Below the pieces are notes generated by a model. It saw nothing but the letters and a program-made list of their open reading frames with translations. It was not told where the DNA came from and ran no database searches. From NCBI RefSeq assembly GCF_023078275.1, contig NC_062978.1:5284585-5348584 (forward strand): a stretch of DNA of 64,000 bases, given 5' to 3'. How positions within the stretch are numbered: the stretch's first letter is position 1; each line of letters opens with the position of its first letter. Source of the stretch: Leguminivora glycinivorella (taxonomy: Eukaryota; Arthropoda; Insecta; Lepidoptera; Tortricidae). Positions 21,283-33,119 of this stretch are shown one piece after another. The position numbers and the translations under genes were made by a program.

Positions 21283-21474
21283 ACTAGCTTTTGCCCGCGG
21301 CTTCGCTCACGTTAGAAAGAGACAAAAAGTAGCCTATGTCATTCTTCATCCCTTCAACTATCTCCACTTAAAAAAATACGTCAATTCGTCGCTCCGTTTT
21401 GCTGTGAAGGACGGACAAACAAACAGACACACACACTTTTCCATTTATAATATTAATAATAAATAATATGGATG
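21283..21474 (+). repeat. Dispersed repeat family A
   Basis: ACTAGCTTTTGCCCGCGGCT start. The tail is TAATATTAATAATAAATAAT, then ATGGAT. Confidence 0.8.
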
Positions 21475-21702
21475 ACGCTTTCATCTTACCTATTATTTAC
21501 CGCCTATAAATGTTGTTATGGTTATATTGGTTATTACCTATCGTTATATCAAGAGGTAGTCAGTTAGGTAAAGTGCATCTGTAGGTGCAAGAGTTGCAAG
21601 TCGTCTGACTCTCAGACAGCTACACTTGTAGTTGAAAATAATTTAGGAGCAGTATAATTACATAAGCTGACATGTAAAAGGTACCTTCTTGTTTAATTTT
21701 TT

Positions 21703-21830
21703 AGGGTTCCGAACATTAAAATTATAAAACGTAACTCTCAGAAGATCATTTTGTAGGCCGCCCGTCTGTCAAGACCCATTATCTCAGGAACGCGTGGAGG
21801 TGTCGGATTTAAGAACTATTAATCAAATTC
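21703..21830 (+). repeat. GGTTCCG-type repeat, partial
   Basis: TTTAGGGTTCCGAACATTAA followed by GGCCGCCCGTCTGTCAAGAC. A decayed left part of the class described at 58599. Confidence 0.45.
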
Positions 21831-22232
21831 ATAGTCCCTTTGAAACTAAAAAAAATTACTTATGTAAAAGCGAATATAAAATAGGTTAGTATGGCCATTT
21901 ACGCCGCAAAAAAAATCTACACTACCAAAGAAATCAATATTACCTAATAGGGTTATGGGTAGGTACTTTATGTAGACCCAAAACTATGGATTTCAGCAAA
22001 TAATAATTATCATGTTAAAAAAACATACTCGTAAGTACATGGTTCTTATACAATTATTTTGGTTTTAACTATAAAACTCCCGTGAGACTCATACATATTT
22101 AAAAATATTTTAAGCGGGTTACTCACGTATCAAGTCGATATATCGTTCGACATGTTTCGATTCAATTTTCGAGGATGTATCTCAAGAGTAGCGACCCCGC
22201 CTTTACATGTCGAGAGCGCGACGTATGCGTAT

Positions 22233-22543
22233 AATATTGGGGACTTACACATATTTATTGGGGACTTACAACTTAGCCCCAAACTAAGCAAAGCTTGTAC
22301 TATGGGTGCTAAGCGACGATATACATAGTTAAATTTTATTTATTTATTTTTATTTATTATATTTTAGAAACATACATACATAAATACATACTTGTATACT
22401 TGTCTTATACATCGAAAACATCCATGACTCAGGAACAAAATATCTGAGCTCATCACACAACTAAATGCCCTTACCGGGATTCGAACCCAGGACCGCGGCT
22501 CAGCATGCAGGGTATACTACCGACTAAGCCAGACCGGTCGTCA
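22233..22543 (-). repeat. tRNA-derived SINE, family 1 (variant tail)
   Basis: Contains AGCAAAGCTTGTACTATGGG, an extra (TATT)n-rich insert near 22330-22370, then CATCCATGACTCAGGAACAA and the B-box complement CCGGGATTCGAACCCAGGAC. It ends AGCCAGACCGGTCGTCAA. Confidence 0.8.
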
Positions 22544-22981
22544 ATGTCAATCTTGTTAGGTACTTACATATGTGACCAACAGTTACCAATATATTAAAAT
22601 TTAAATGTAAATTAACCATCCGAAGTTTTACCGACGGCACCGCACTCCTTTAGGGAAATCTTTCTTACTGCCCGATTCGAACAATGCCTACTTATAAGAT
22701 GTCATACCGACGAGATACTGATTTGACATTGTCAAAAGTGACGTGATTGGTTAAATAAATAATTAAATGTTTAATTGTTTCTATTTAGATAACCCGATAA
22801 CGTGGGTTCACTGACAATAGAATAATATTTTCATTATACCTACCCAACCCCGACATATATGTCTTATCATCAATTGATTAAAATTTTATTACCAATTTCT
22901 AGTTAAATAATTGACCGCAGTAGTAGGTCTACGTTTTAACTCGGGCAATTTGCTTATGTATGTTCGGATGTTCTACTCTAC

Positions 22982-23112
22982 GGGGGTTACCATGACGTGC
23001 TAAAGCCGTTCAGTTTAGGTTGAGAGAGAGGGACGGAGCTATGTAACTGCTATAGCTGTGTCCCTTTCTCTCAACCTAAACTGAACGTCTTTAGTACGTC
23101 ATGGTAACCCCC
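22982..23112. mobile_element. Palindromic MITE, 131 bp
   Basis: The left arm GGGGGTTACCATGACGTGCT and onward pairs with the right arm ending GTACGTCATGGTAACCCCC. Pairing extends through TTCAGTTTAGGTTGAGAGA. A small unpaired turn lies near 23040-23055. Confidence 0.75.
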
Positions 23113-23188
23113 CGGTCGCAATTCTCAACCGATTCTCGTGAAATTTTTTAACTATATTCTACAAATCAATAAAAAAAGCTTCTCGTCT

Positions 23189-23257
23189 GATTTTGGAAAT
23201 TATTAAAAATGGCCGAGTCATTTGCAGACTCGGCCATTTTTAATAATTTCCAAAATC
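23189..23257. repeat. Perfect 31-bp hairpin with 7-base loop
   Basis: Bases 23189-23219 (starting GATTTTGGAAATTATT) are the exact reverse complement of 23227-23257. The loop is ATTTGCA. No mismatch or bulge is present. Confidence 0.85.
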
Positions 23258-23603
23258 GATATAATGAATAAAAGTTTTGTCTGTTAGAAGCATTAAACTA
23301 AGTAGGTATCGTAATTTCACCACCTCAACTTAAGTCCCACCGTGGCTAGGTTGTAAATGGTCGGCCTTGTAACCTCGAAGCCTCAGGTTCAAATCTTAAA
23401 AATGTAACTTTTTGTATTTCTTTCTGCACTTTAATAATGATTATTAGTACGACTACGAGAATATACCTATAGTTCTAGTTGAGTTAAATGCTAGCTTTAT
23501 TTGTCGTTCATATGCGCATTGTAATATGCCTACTTGAAAAATAAATATTTCATTTTCATTTTCAATAAAAAAAAAATGAGTTTAAGTATTTTAACGTTTG
23601 AAA

Positions 23604-23655
23604 GTTTGTTCGGAATCCTCGATGGGCGGGTCCGACTTGCACTTGGCCGGTTATT
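23604..23655 (+). repeat. Right end of GGTTCCG-type repeat
   Basis: GGAATCCTCGATGGGCGGGT then CCGACTTGCACTTGGCCGGT, the conserved right end also seen at 63655-63705. Confidence 0.6.
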
Positions 23656-24747
23656 TTAAATGTATTCGTGGTACATTTATTCAGTAATCACAGTCTTACT
23701 GCAGTCTGTATGACACTACCTACTCCCACTATTTTCGCGCTTGATACTACCTATTTAGTGTTTTGATACCATAGGTATTTATCCAAATCTGATATGAATA
23801 GAATGGGTAGTAATCTGATTTACGCCTTACCTCCAACACTGGCTGTTACAAATGTTATACATATAACATGGTGTGATAGGGACAGCGCGCAGCACAGCAG
23901 CACACTCAAACGGCGCCACCTTGTTATCGTCCTTATATAGGCGTCCATTGCACAGATAAAGAATTTCATACGTGAGAGCGAGAAGATGTATTTTTTTCTC
24001 TTTCTCACATGCTGACAGTGACATTCCTAGGCACTTGCGCAGGCGCCGCCTGGCGGGATAAAATGTTAATGTGCCTCCTCATTGTCAGCAATTTGATAGA
24101 CTCCTATACAAAGAGCACCTAAACGTCATATCATAAAAGTTTGACTTTGTTTGTTTGAAAGTTTGAGTTTGAGTTTGTTTGTTTTTACTCTTGCATAGCG
24201 GTTATTAAATATTACTTGCAAGTAAGTATTTTTATTGTAATAACAACATAAAATTTTTTATTTATTTATTTATTTATTGGTAAATAACAACTTAAATCTA
24301 TCTTTACAGGTTTTCCTAATGCGATAGATAAGCGAACCAAACAATAAAACAGTTATTGCCAGTATATAAAAAAAAGAAGAAATTATAAAATACTGTAAGA
24401 AAAGTAATAGAGAAATATACCTTTATAATAAAAAAAATGCATTATTAAATTAAAATAAGCTTGGGGTTATTTCTTTTACATATTTATGAGTAGTAGGTAG
24501 GTAAATGACAATAGAGTATATTATACTTATTACTTACCCATATTTATTGGCGATTCATAAATTATTCAGATTCCAAGTTTCATAAGTTAGTCGACTATGA
24601 CAGTCAATACACTTAGTCCTACACGCTCAAGGGTAAATACTTCGACAAGTTGAGGTAGGCAACTCTTTCTCTGAAATTGGCACGTGTCACTAAGTGATCG
24701 GAGATCCTTAAGGAGAACGTAAGAGAGCAATGTACCTATTTCATCAG

Positions 24748-24900
24748 CATACCAGCCCTTTATCGCCCACTGCTGGGGACCGATTTTTGAATCTCGAACG
24801 CATGAATTCGCCGTTTGAAAGTCGATTCAAAAATCGGTCCCCTGAGCAGGCTTCTCTTCTAGAACGCCACTTGTCCCGATCCTGAGCTAGTCTCATCCAT
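24748..24900 (+). repeat. Dispersed repeat split by a small inverted-repeat insert
   Basis: CAGCCCTTTATCGCCCACTG CTG is separated from GAGCAGGCTTCTCTTCTAGA by about 65 bp. That insert has inverted ends GGGGACCGATTTTTGAATC and GATTCAAAAATCGGTCCCC (about 24774-24842). Confidence 0.6.
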
Positions 24901-24949
24901 ATACCTACTTAGGTACCTAAAAGAAATCGTTTTCATTTGGTGAAGTTGT

Positions 24950-25300
24950 GACGGTCACGACACAAAGAACGGTGCAGGGCGGGGCGGACGGGCGCGGGGG
25001 GAGCATTCTCGCCGCGTGAGCGATTGCGCCCCTAATTGGCAGCGGCGTCCGCGAGAATCTTGAGGGGAGGACAGCAAAGCTCGAGCGAGCCTTCTACCGT
25101 CTTGCATGACCCTCCCCCCCGCGCCCGCGAGCCGCCTCACCCCCGCCGGCGCCCGCCGCGATAACTCACAGCGGGCGCTCACGTAATCCCGAGTAAGCTC
25201 GGATTATGCCCGTTAATCATGCGGAAATTAATTACAAGTTTGCGTATTAATTGTAGCACAATTACAAGAATTACGGTTAAGATTAAGATGATTCTTGTTT
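24950..25300. promoter_or_regulatory. GC-rich intronic block with clustered TAAT sites
   Basis: Unlike the surrounding AT-rich intron, this block is strongly GC-rich (24975-25180). It then turns into a run of homeodomain half-sites: GTTAATCATG, AATTAATTACA, GTATTAATTG and CAATTACAAG between 25212 and 25270. It matches no repeat in the window. It is a candidate enhancer or alternative promoter of Phox2, by inference only. Confidence 0.4.
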
Positions 25301-28300
25301 AGATGTTGCTTGTTGTAAACAACCAAAACATGCTACGTTTTGCATTGTGTCCCTTCCCTTCAACCATGTCATTTACACAGTAAAGAGGGCGAATTCGGAA
25401 TCGGTAAGAATACCCGATATTGTCATTTCTATTCTCATGTCGCGTTTGTATGCAAGTGGACGGGTTAATTCGATTTGGTGCGAACACCGAGGGCAATATT
25501 TTATCGCATCATGTGATCTATTCTGTCCCAGTATAGTATAGTAGAGTGGGTCATAAAAAAGGCAATATCTCACAGTTGAGCAGCGCCGGGCGCCGCGATC
25601 GTAACTCGTACAATGTTACTGCGGTACACTCGACGAAAGAACACACTTTTATTTTGGAAAGGAATTGTTTTCCTTTAAACATTGTATATCGTGCGAGTAA
25701 TACGCGATGTCTTTCCGACCATGGCACATAAACTATACGTTGAATTTTCGCTTTAGGATTTTCATTCTATGTAGGTATAAGTTATGAGTAAGGATACGAG
25801 TTTGAAATACGAAATTATGTGCGAGATACGAGTTTTAAAATGTTATCCGTGCATTCGTCGGCTTTTTAAATGGATAATTGGCAAGTTGGCAACATTAATA
25901 TTTTATTATCCATATATTTCTTTATAAAGGCACTTGAAGTAATTTTGAGCGAAAGTAAACGAGATTATACATAATGTTTGATATCCAAACATTATCATAA
26001 TCATTAAAATAGACAAATAAATGAAACTAATATTGAAATAAATAACAAAAACTACTCCTTTGTGGCATGATACTGTAGATGCTGGCAGCATTTCTTCGCT
26101 GTAGGTACAACAATAATTACTGTCAAATGGTTAATTTTCTAGATGAGTAAGTAAACTGTATTCAGTCTCAGCATCAGACAGAGCTACGATAAAAACGTTT
26201 TACAAGTAATTCAAGTAACGCAAGGGCCTATAAAAGCCTATAGCGTGTACAAGCCTACACGGGCAATATGTTTTATATTGCAAATAAACATATGGGTAAA
26301 TTTACGTAATGGCGGCAGTAAAACGTTTCCCGGCCGCCGTTGGCGAGTGGGTAATCGTAAACATTATAGGCGCTGTTATTGTAATTCTGAATTCGACGGT
26401 TACCTACTGTCTGCGTCAGTGAAAAAATTGACCGACCGAAAATTAAAATAAAAGTAACGATGAACCTTCTTCGCTATTATGACACTATGTTATAAGTTGG
26501 TACCTACCTAAATACTGTATGAAAATAGTAGATACACAAAGACTAATAATATTTCGTGTAAAAATAAGGGGTTGAAAAGGCCTGAATTGCTTCGAGAAGA
26601 GGATGGTAAGGCCGTGCCGCATTTTTGCTCAACTTGGCGGGGGCACTACAGTGCCCCAAGATTTTCTTTTACTTTGATAGAATGAGAAATCGATTTGCAC
26701 ACTGCCTTGCCACATTCACAGCAATTGCAGCAAAATATATGGCAATATGTCACGAATATTTTCATACATTAATTATTATCGTCTCTGCGGAAAGATAAGT
26801 TGTAGAATGTTGTCATGGGCTCCGATTATCCACCTACTTATTTTCTCTCTGCACAGACATTTATAAAACGTGGAAATGTGGCTACGATTTTGAAAAGTAC
26901 CTATAAAAACGGTATTTCATAACACGGTATAATAATTAGGTATATATTTTTATTTATTTATTGCTAAGTAAAGACAAAACACACTTAACTCTTACTACGG
27001 AACAGTTTGTTAGCGAATGAAAAAACACCCGGACTTATAAGTACTTATTACTAGCTTATCTAACTTAATTGATATAACCAGGCACCATGATAACGACACT
27101 GCCCATTAAATAATGAATTTTATTTGACTTGTAATCGCGTGTTAAAATCTCAATCTAAACTTAAAAACCGCTGACGGCCTCGCAATGTCAGCAAACTTAT
27201 ACCGGAATGAACAACCAACCGTGATATATGAAGGCGACGATGCAGCAATAAGGCTTCTCAGTGCCTTCATTAATCTACATGTACCTACAACCCTTTCTGG
27301 GCGGAACACTAGCGGAAACCTTCAAAAACTCCCACATAACCTACAAATACACTTCAAATTAGAACCCTATTCGGAAAGGAGGTAGAACCCCTAAGGTTGC
27401 ATTTACTTTAACAGGGCTATTCGAGATAGGAAGTTGTCATACTTGTAGTATGGTGCGATGACGCGCCGACGTCGTGCATTATGGATGCCCGCGAAGTTCG
27501 TGACGCGAGAAAAATGAACCACGGCCCGGCAGATGGATGGCGATACGATTTACTGCGGATTTTTGGGAAAAACGGGAGTCTGAAGGTTTTGGGGAACCTT
27601 GCTTACACTAGCTATAGTCAGATGTCCGATTTCCTTGCTTGCTTACTAGCGCTAGTGATTGCCAGTCCAATTTAAACGAAGACGGATTCTACATTTTGAG
27701 TCATTAAAAAAATAATAATGAATAATTTACACATTGGAAACCTACCTTGTTGGCTTTGATAACAGTTATTTTTCTTACGAATGCGATAAACCAACAAAAG
27801 TTGGTACCGAAAAACGTGCCTACTTTACACAAAATTTGCTCCAAGTTATGGAAATTACCTACGAATATTTCTTAAACTGTCCATTATATAATATTTAGAT
27901 CACTTAATATAAAAAGATTATCTTATTGGTCATAATTTTGTCGGGTAAATTACGTTATATATTACTGTTTTATATATATCTGAAGCAATGAAAATTATCC
28001 TATGGGACGCATTGTTACCCAATTTGGCTCCAAATTAAGAGGTCCCGCTAAAATTAAAATTATTTCATGACTAACAGAAAAATGATATAATATTCATGTA
28101 TTTAAATTTAGTAGGTATATGAGTTCTAAATAAAACCATAGAAAAAAATTAATATATTAATCGTTAAGTCATGTTTCTGAATAGAGCATAGTTAATCCGG
28201 TAGGCACGTTTTCGTTTTCCAACCTATGGTTGACCTAATCGGTCGGTGTGGTTGTCTGAAGTAAAGTGCCTATTAGCCACGGCCAGGACAATCGTCCAAT

Positions 28301-28430
28301 CCAGGAAGTATTCTAAATAGTTGTTTAATTTATAAGTTGTAAATAGTCTAAATAATTCCCCGAAAATTTAAAAATACACTGCTTTACATTTATTGAACCA
28401 CCTAAAGGTACAGCGCAGATATATACATTT
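25301..28430. other. Intron 1 stretch without recognised elements
   Basis: Mostly AT-rich and apparently single-copy within the window. Short GC-richer patches occur near 25570-25620, 26310-26360 and 27460-27560. No exon with supportable splice sites, no RNA gene and no element boundary was seen. Confidence 0.4.
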
Positions 28431-28489
28431 TCTTTACCTTTTGCACAACGAAGCACAGCCTTCCCTAGTGTACGACCGAGCTAAGTCCT

Positions 28490-28650
28490 TAGCGCCCTTC
28501 AAGTCTCGCCGTCTCGCAATTAACCAGGGGGAGGGGGGAGGTAGCACGGGAGGGGGGGTCTCGGATCATATCACCTGTGAATTAATTGCCAACTGACGAT
28601 TAATTACGAACACGTGCGACTAACGTGTTGGTAAACACGGGCGATGAAAG
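28490..28650. promoter_or_regulatory. E-box plus TAAT cluster in intron 1
   Basis: A G-rich run (28525-28558) is followed by the E-box CACCTG (28572-28577), AATTAATTG, GATTAATTAC and a second E-box CACGTG (28611-28616) within 45 bp. Vertebrate Phox2 genes are regulated by bHLH and homeodomain proteins together, so the arrangement is suggestive. Evidence is motif content alone. Confidence 0.4.
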
Positions 28651-28970
28651 GAAGGGTTTTCGATTGATTTGGAGATAAATGTTAAACGGTGTGCCTGTAT
28701 TAAATGGTGCGTGTAATCGTTACTAAATTGCTGATTTTAATTGAAATGATGATTTTTCGGGTGTTTTTTTCAGGACTCTTTAAAGTAAGAGGGAACTGGG
28801 TTGAGAAATGTTTTTAGACGTTTCGTATTAGAAAAGGGACTACCTCTTCTTCACTAATATTACTTTTTTGATCCTTTCACTACTACAATAAGTAGGTATA
28901 TACTATTAAAAAGGTTTAAAAACAACGTCGTTACGAAACCACGCCTTTTTCTTGCTTTTTTATTAAGTAT

Positions 28971-29191
28971 ACTTGCCCGCGTTAGAAAGAGACAAAAAGT
29001 AACCTATGTCAATCTCCATCCCTTCAACTATCTCCACTTAAAAAATCACGTCAATTCGTCGCTCCGTTTTGCCGTGAAAGACGGACAAATAAACAGACAC
29101 ACACTTTCCCATTTATAGACATAGACATAGACATTTTATTAATAATATTATACATATTACATTATTATTAATATTATAATATTAGTATGGA
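28971..29191 (+). repeat. Dispersed repeat family A with AT-rich insertion in its tail
   Basis: Starts at CTTGCCCGCGTTAGAAAGAG. The tail CCCATTTATA is interrupted by about 60 bp of AT-rich sequence (GACATAGACATAGACATT) before TATAATATTAGTATGGAT. Confidence 0.75.
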
Positions 29192-29409
29192 TGTGGTATG
29201 GATGAATTGTGTAATGTTTTTTGGCTTTGCATCTAGGTACTTATTGATTAACAGTTTGACAAGAATGAACTTTGCAAATCAATTGAAAGAAGAAAATTTA
29301 CATATTATGCATTTAACTACCAATAAAATTTAGTAGGTAGGTACCTACCAAAGGGTAAAGCCAAAAACTGCGACAGCATACGTCATTTCAATAAACAAAC
29401 ATATTAGAA

Positions 29410-29625
29410 TAAAATAGCAACTGAGGTATGGAATGAGCTACCTTCTCAGGTGTTTCCCCTTGCGCTATGACATGGGGTTCTTCAAGAAGCAGGTTTTTAG
29501 GGTTCTCAAAGGTCGGCAACGCATAAGTGACTCCCCTGCTGTTGCTCATGTCCATGGTCGATGACTGCTTCCCATCAGGCGGCTCGTCTGCTCGTTTACT
29601 GCCTATTTCATAAAAGAGGTATAAT
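29410..29625 (+). pseudogene. LINE reverse transcriptase C-terminus and 3' untranslated piece
   Basis: The + strand, with one shift, reads EVWNELPSQVFP, then DMGFFKKQVFRVLKGRQR. This is the C-terminal signature of many insect LINE proteins (VWNxLP...F....FKxRVxxFLxGR). CATCAGGCGGCTCGTCTGCT follows as 3' sequence. It is 5'-truncated and frameshifted. Confidence 0.6.
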
Positions 29626-29984
29626 TCGTTACAATAAATATACATATTAAAATAATACATCCCTAGTTCTAAAGCCAAAACCGAAGCAAAAGCAAGGACC
29701 CTCCTTCTACTAGGTACATATATATAAGTATACATAGATCCAGCTATAAATATATAGCGTGCGGTAGGAAAACTCGTAGCGCGGGTTGTCGCGTGGGAGA
29801 GTATCGATCGTAGCCTTCGCTACGCCGTAGAGGAGCTACGGAGCTTGCTACGATTTTTTTGTGAATTGTTTTATTGTTTAAACCTATAGCCATAAAAAAA
29901 CTGTTATATTTTGTCATTACGGGTGGAGATTATTTGTAAGTTTAGTCGGGAATTGGAGAGCAATATTTCAAGTTATTATAATAA

Positions 29985-30125
29985 AAAGTTGCAAACGCCG
30001 AGTAAATTGAAAAACGAGCAAGGAAAGGATTTAAGTTGAACCACGAGCGAAGCGACGAGAATAGAATTGAACTGACCTCCAACGTAAAATACGGTCTCGA
30101 GACCACTTTTCCCCTCACTATAGGG
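29985..30125 (-). repeat. Partial copy of the CCCCTCACTATAG repeat
   Basis: Contains AAAACGAGCAAG, ACCACGAGCGAAGCGACGAG and TTTTCCCCTCACTATAG. This is the inverted and shortened counterpart of 57184-57600. Confidence 0.55.
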
Positions 30126-30340
30126 GACAAACGCCGTCCTTGAAAGTTGGAGGTTAGGTAAATCATCTTTATTACTAGTATTATCACTTTTATCAATCCC
30201 AGTTAATTTGACTTTATTCAAAATAATTATGTAGTAATAATCGTGAAGGACAAAACACGTTTAAATCAAAGTGCAAACCGTAAAATTGCTTTGCAATAAT
30301 AATCACGGCAAAAGCCCAAACTTATCAAATCCAGCAACAG

Positions 30341-30891
30341 GCCTCAAATATTAATACATCTTAATGCTTGTATCAAGCATAGTAAAAAGAAAATGCATGA
30401 TGTTTAAACGCATCTCTCTTCCAAAGTTGCCAAATCCAGCAATGGGCTTCAAATATTAATACATCTTGATGCTTGTCTCACGCTGAGCAATAACATTTAA
30501 ATTATAAACAAAGTAATTAAATTTAACCACCATCTCATACAAAATTTAAATTAAAAAAAAACCCCGACATAGCAAGTGGACTGATTTTCATCAAACAGAG
30601 CTAAGAACACTTCCGACTGATTCAGTTTTCAAATAAAAAAAAAACGAAATCTGTTCATTCGTTCGAAACCTACATTGCCACTGACAAACACACTCATAAA
30701 CAGACAAATTGACACGTCAAACTTATAGGTCTTATTACACTCCGTCCTTTTTGCGTTGGAGGTTAAAAACATGCATCGAATCAAGCTATAAGCCTCAAAT
30801 ATTAATAATTTTGATGCTTGTATCACGCACAGCTTTCCAAATCCTCAGTCAAACAAGCCTCAAATATTAATACATCTTGCTGCTTGTATCA
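30341..30891 (+). promoter_or_regulatory. Cluster of four 35-bp motifs in Phox2 intron 1
   Basis: Near-identical motifs lie at 30341-30375, 30446-30480, 30792-30825 and 30857-30891, all on the + strand. They share a core CAAATATTAATA and an end TGCTTGTATCA (one copy TGTCTCA). The first two also share AAATCCAGCAA just upstream. A 220-bp dispersed repeat (30551-30770) was later inserted between copies 2 and 3. The core contains ATTAAT homeodomain half-sites. The spacing is irregular (105, 346 and 65 bp) and the spacers are not alike, which differs from a simple satellite. Confidence 0.55.
30551..30770 (+). repeat. Dispersed repeat family C
   Basis: CCCCGACATAGCAAGTGGAC ... CATCAAACAGAGCTAAGAAC ... 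TTTTTGCGTTGGAGGTTAAA. Related copies are at 49791-50053 and 53056-53238. The ends CCCCGACATAG and GCGT(C/T)GGGGGTTAAAAA pair weakly as inverted repeats. Confidence 0.65.
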
Positions 30892-31080
30892 CAGTGAAAA
30901 GGACATGCGGGTCGCCGCAGACCGCACCGCAACGACAATTACCTCAAATGAACCGGAATTAATCGCGCCTTGGCCGAGCTGCGGGCTCATTTGCATTATT
31001 AATAGAACCTCCCTTGTCACTGGTAGGGATTCCAACTGTTATCAGAATCGGGTGATACGGCCGGATCCGGCACATTTTGG
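30892..31080. promoter_or_regulatory. GC-rich block with octamer-like and TAAT sites
   Basis: Directly after the fourth 35-bp motif come ACAATTACC, GGAATTAATCG, then CATTTGCATTATTAATAGAA (an ATTTGCAT octamer-like site next to TATTAATA). GC-rich sequence follows, ending near CGGCCGGATCCGG. It is not repeated elsewhere in the window. It is a candidate enhancer core. Confidence 0.4.
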
Positions 31081-31280
31081 AAGCTGGGCATTGCTATTTA
31101 CAGTCTTACACAATTAGGAATTGTTATAGCAAAAATTCCATTAGAGAAATTGTTTCTCGTAAACATCAGCTACTGCTCCGTTGGTGGGTTGACAAATGGC
31201 AGCAACTGAAACACGTAAAAAATCAGATATCGGCTAATCGATACTTCCGGTGATATTTTAGACAAGTCTCTGCCCTGTAC

Positions 31281-31557
31281 CTAATGAAGAAGAGTTCGTC
31301 AAGATGTTTTGCGTTCATAAGCTGTTTAATTTGAGTTGCGGATATCACTCAATAATCCACGAAAAATCTGTAATGTATTTACCTTTAATCTATAAAAATC
31401 ATCTGGTCCGTCCGGATCCGGACTGGAAACGAATCCGGTTTGCAATCCCTAATCAGGACCTCTGGGGGTGCCACTACCCCTCCTCCCCCCGCATCCTAAT
31501 GAAGAGCAGCTCGCCAAGATGTTTCCGTTCATAAGATGTTTAATTTGAGTTGCGGAT
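31281..31557 (+). repeat. Pair of 63-bp direct repeats
   Basis: 31281-31343 and 31495-31557 share CTAATGAAGA, CAAGATGTTT, CGTTCATAAG and TGTTTAATTTGAGTTGCGGA with few changes. They are separated by about 150 bp of unlike, GC-richer sequence. They match nothing else in the window. Confidence 0.7.
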
Positions 31558-31666
31558 CGTGGGTCAGAACGCGCGCTCATTGTTATGGTGTGTTTTGTAA
31601 TTTTACGACGGTTTTATCTTTCTGTGTCTGTTTAGATGCGTACATTAGATGTAAATGTGACGAATA

Positions 31667-31968
31667 AAGGCATATTTTTATTTTGTTGTCGATTTCACTT
31701 TTTTATTATTTCTGAAAATTTTTGCACTTTTTCTACTCAGAATCGCTCTTTCGATTCTACTAAGAGACAAAAATGTCCTAAAATTTCCACACATTTTTTT
31801 TGTCTTCCTCTGAGTTTCGATCAAACAAGTTGTACGACAAATTATAACTCAGTGGAAAAAAAATGTGACACATTTTTTTTCTCCTGCGGAATCGAAAGAG
31901 GCTCCCGAGCGGAAAAATTCCCACATTTGGAAGAAAAAGTAAAACAAACAAGAAAATAAAAATATGCC
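31667..31968. mobile_element. Palindromic element with GGCATATTTTTATTTT ends
   Basis: Left AGGCATATTTTTATTTTGTT pairs with right AAATAAAAATATGCCC. The inner block of TCAGAATCG and GAGACAAAAATGTCC resembles 49355-49676. The 107-codon frame across it is a by-product. Confidence 0.55.
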
Positions 31969-32569
31969 CATGAATGTTTTATATTTTATCTTATTTTAGT
32001 TCGTCAATAAGTACTCGAAGTAAAATGCGTATTTTGAAGATATTATTTTCGAAACGCAACTTGTTTTATTCCTATAGATACCTAAGTACCTATACTTACA
32101 TTGGGTTGTAACTGGTGGCCAGCGCCACACTTTTAACATAATGGGATCCAATCAATAGTTCTAAAATGTTCTGTTTAAAAGAGAATAAGAGTTTAACTTA
32201 TATTAAAACTTTGAGATAAATGAGACAAATTGAAATTAGTATTTCAAAATTGTTTTACACCAAAATTTTCCTAAATATTTATTAACAATAATTAAAAACA
32301 TGTCATGATTTATAAAGAAACCAAACTAGTACCGCTAAAAATGTTTTTGAGTCACACTTTTATGCTAACTCTAAGTAACTTTACCTACTTTCTCTATTTT
32401 GCGTTTCATAAGACCTTAAATACTCGTATATCAACTATAATTATATATGGTTAGATTTGATGTTCTCAACCACTAGCTATATGCAATATTTAATATTAAA
32501 AAATAACATGTACAAATTACCTAAACGAAGAAATTATATAAGTGTTAGTAGAACATAATGAAAAGAGCG

Positions 32570-32715
32570 GTAGCTGTATTTACTCGCACACGAGCGCGCG
32601 AGGAGTTCCGGAGGGGCCGGGAAATGGCCGCTTCCCTCGTACCTGCCTTTAATTGTTTTATTCCGGGCGCCATTCATACCGTCCCTAGTAAAAACGTTTT
32701 GGTGTTTTTGTGGAG
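32570..32715. promoter_or_regulatory. GC-rich single-copy block in intron 1
   Basis: CACACGAGCGCGCGAGGAGT through CCTGCCTTTAATTGTTTTAT and GGGCGCCATTC. It stands out from AT-rich neighbours (31969-33119 otherwise shows nothing recognisable) and has one TAATTG site. Weak candidate. Confidence 0.3.
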
Positions 32716-33119
32716 CTGAAGGAGTCATAATTATTATAACGCATTTATTTATTCATCTTTAGTGTACAATAAAAATAAATACAAAAGGAGGAAATGAGGA
32801 GGAATATATGGACTTAAACTTGAGCAGTTTCATGTGCTCTACCTTTTGGGAATACAGGCTTGAATTTTTGTATGGTATGTTATGTACGAATGGCGGATTT
32901 AATGCCTTATGACATTATATGCTAGTCAATGATAGATGGAAACAAAAATTCTCGAATGTTCTCGACAGTGGGTGAAATACGTACCTACTTACTCGTATTG
33001 AAGAAACCAGCATAGTTGCTGGTTTTACATTGTTTTGTAAGAAATTGCGAATAAATCTCCTACTCTACGGGTGTTGTAGCTGATTATTGGCGATAGGAAT
33101 TGTTTACCATTGATTATTT

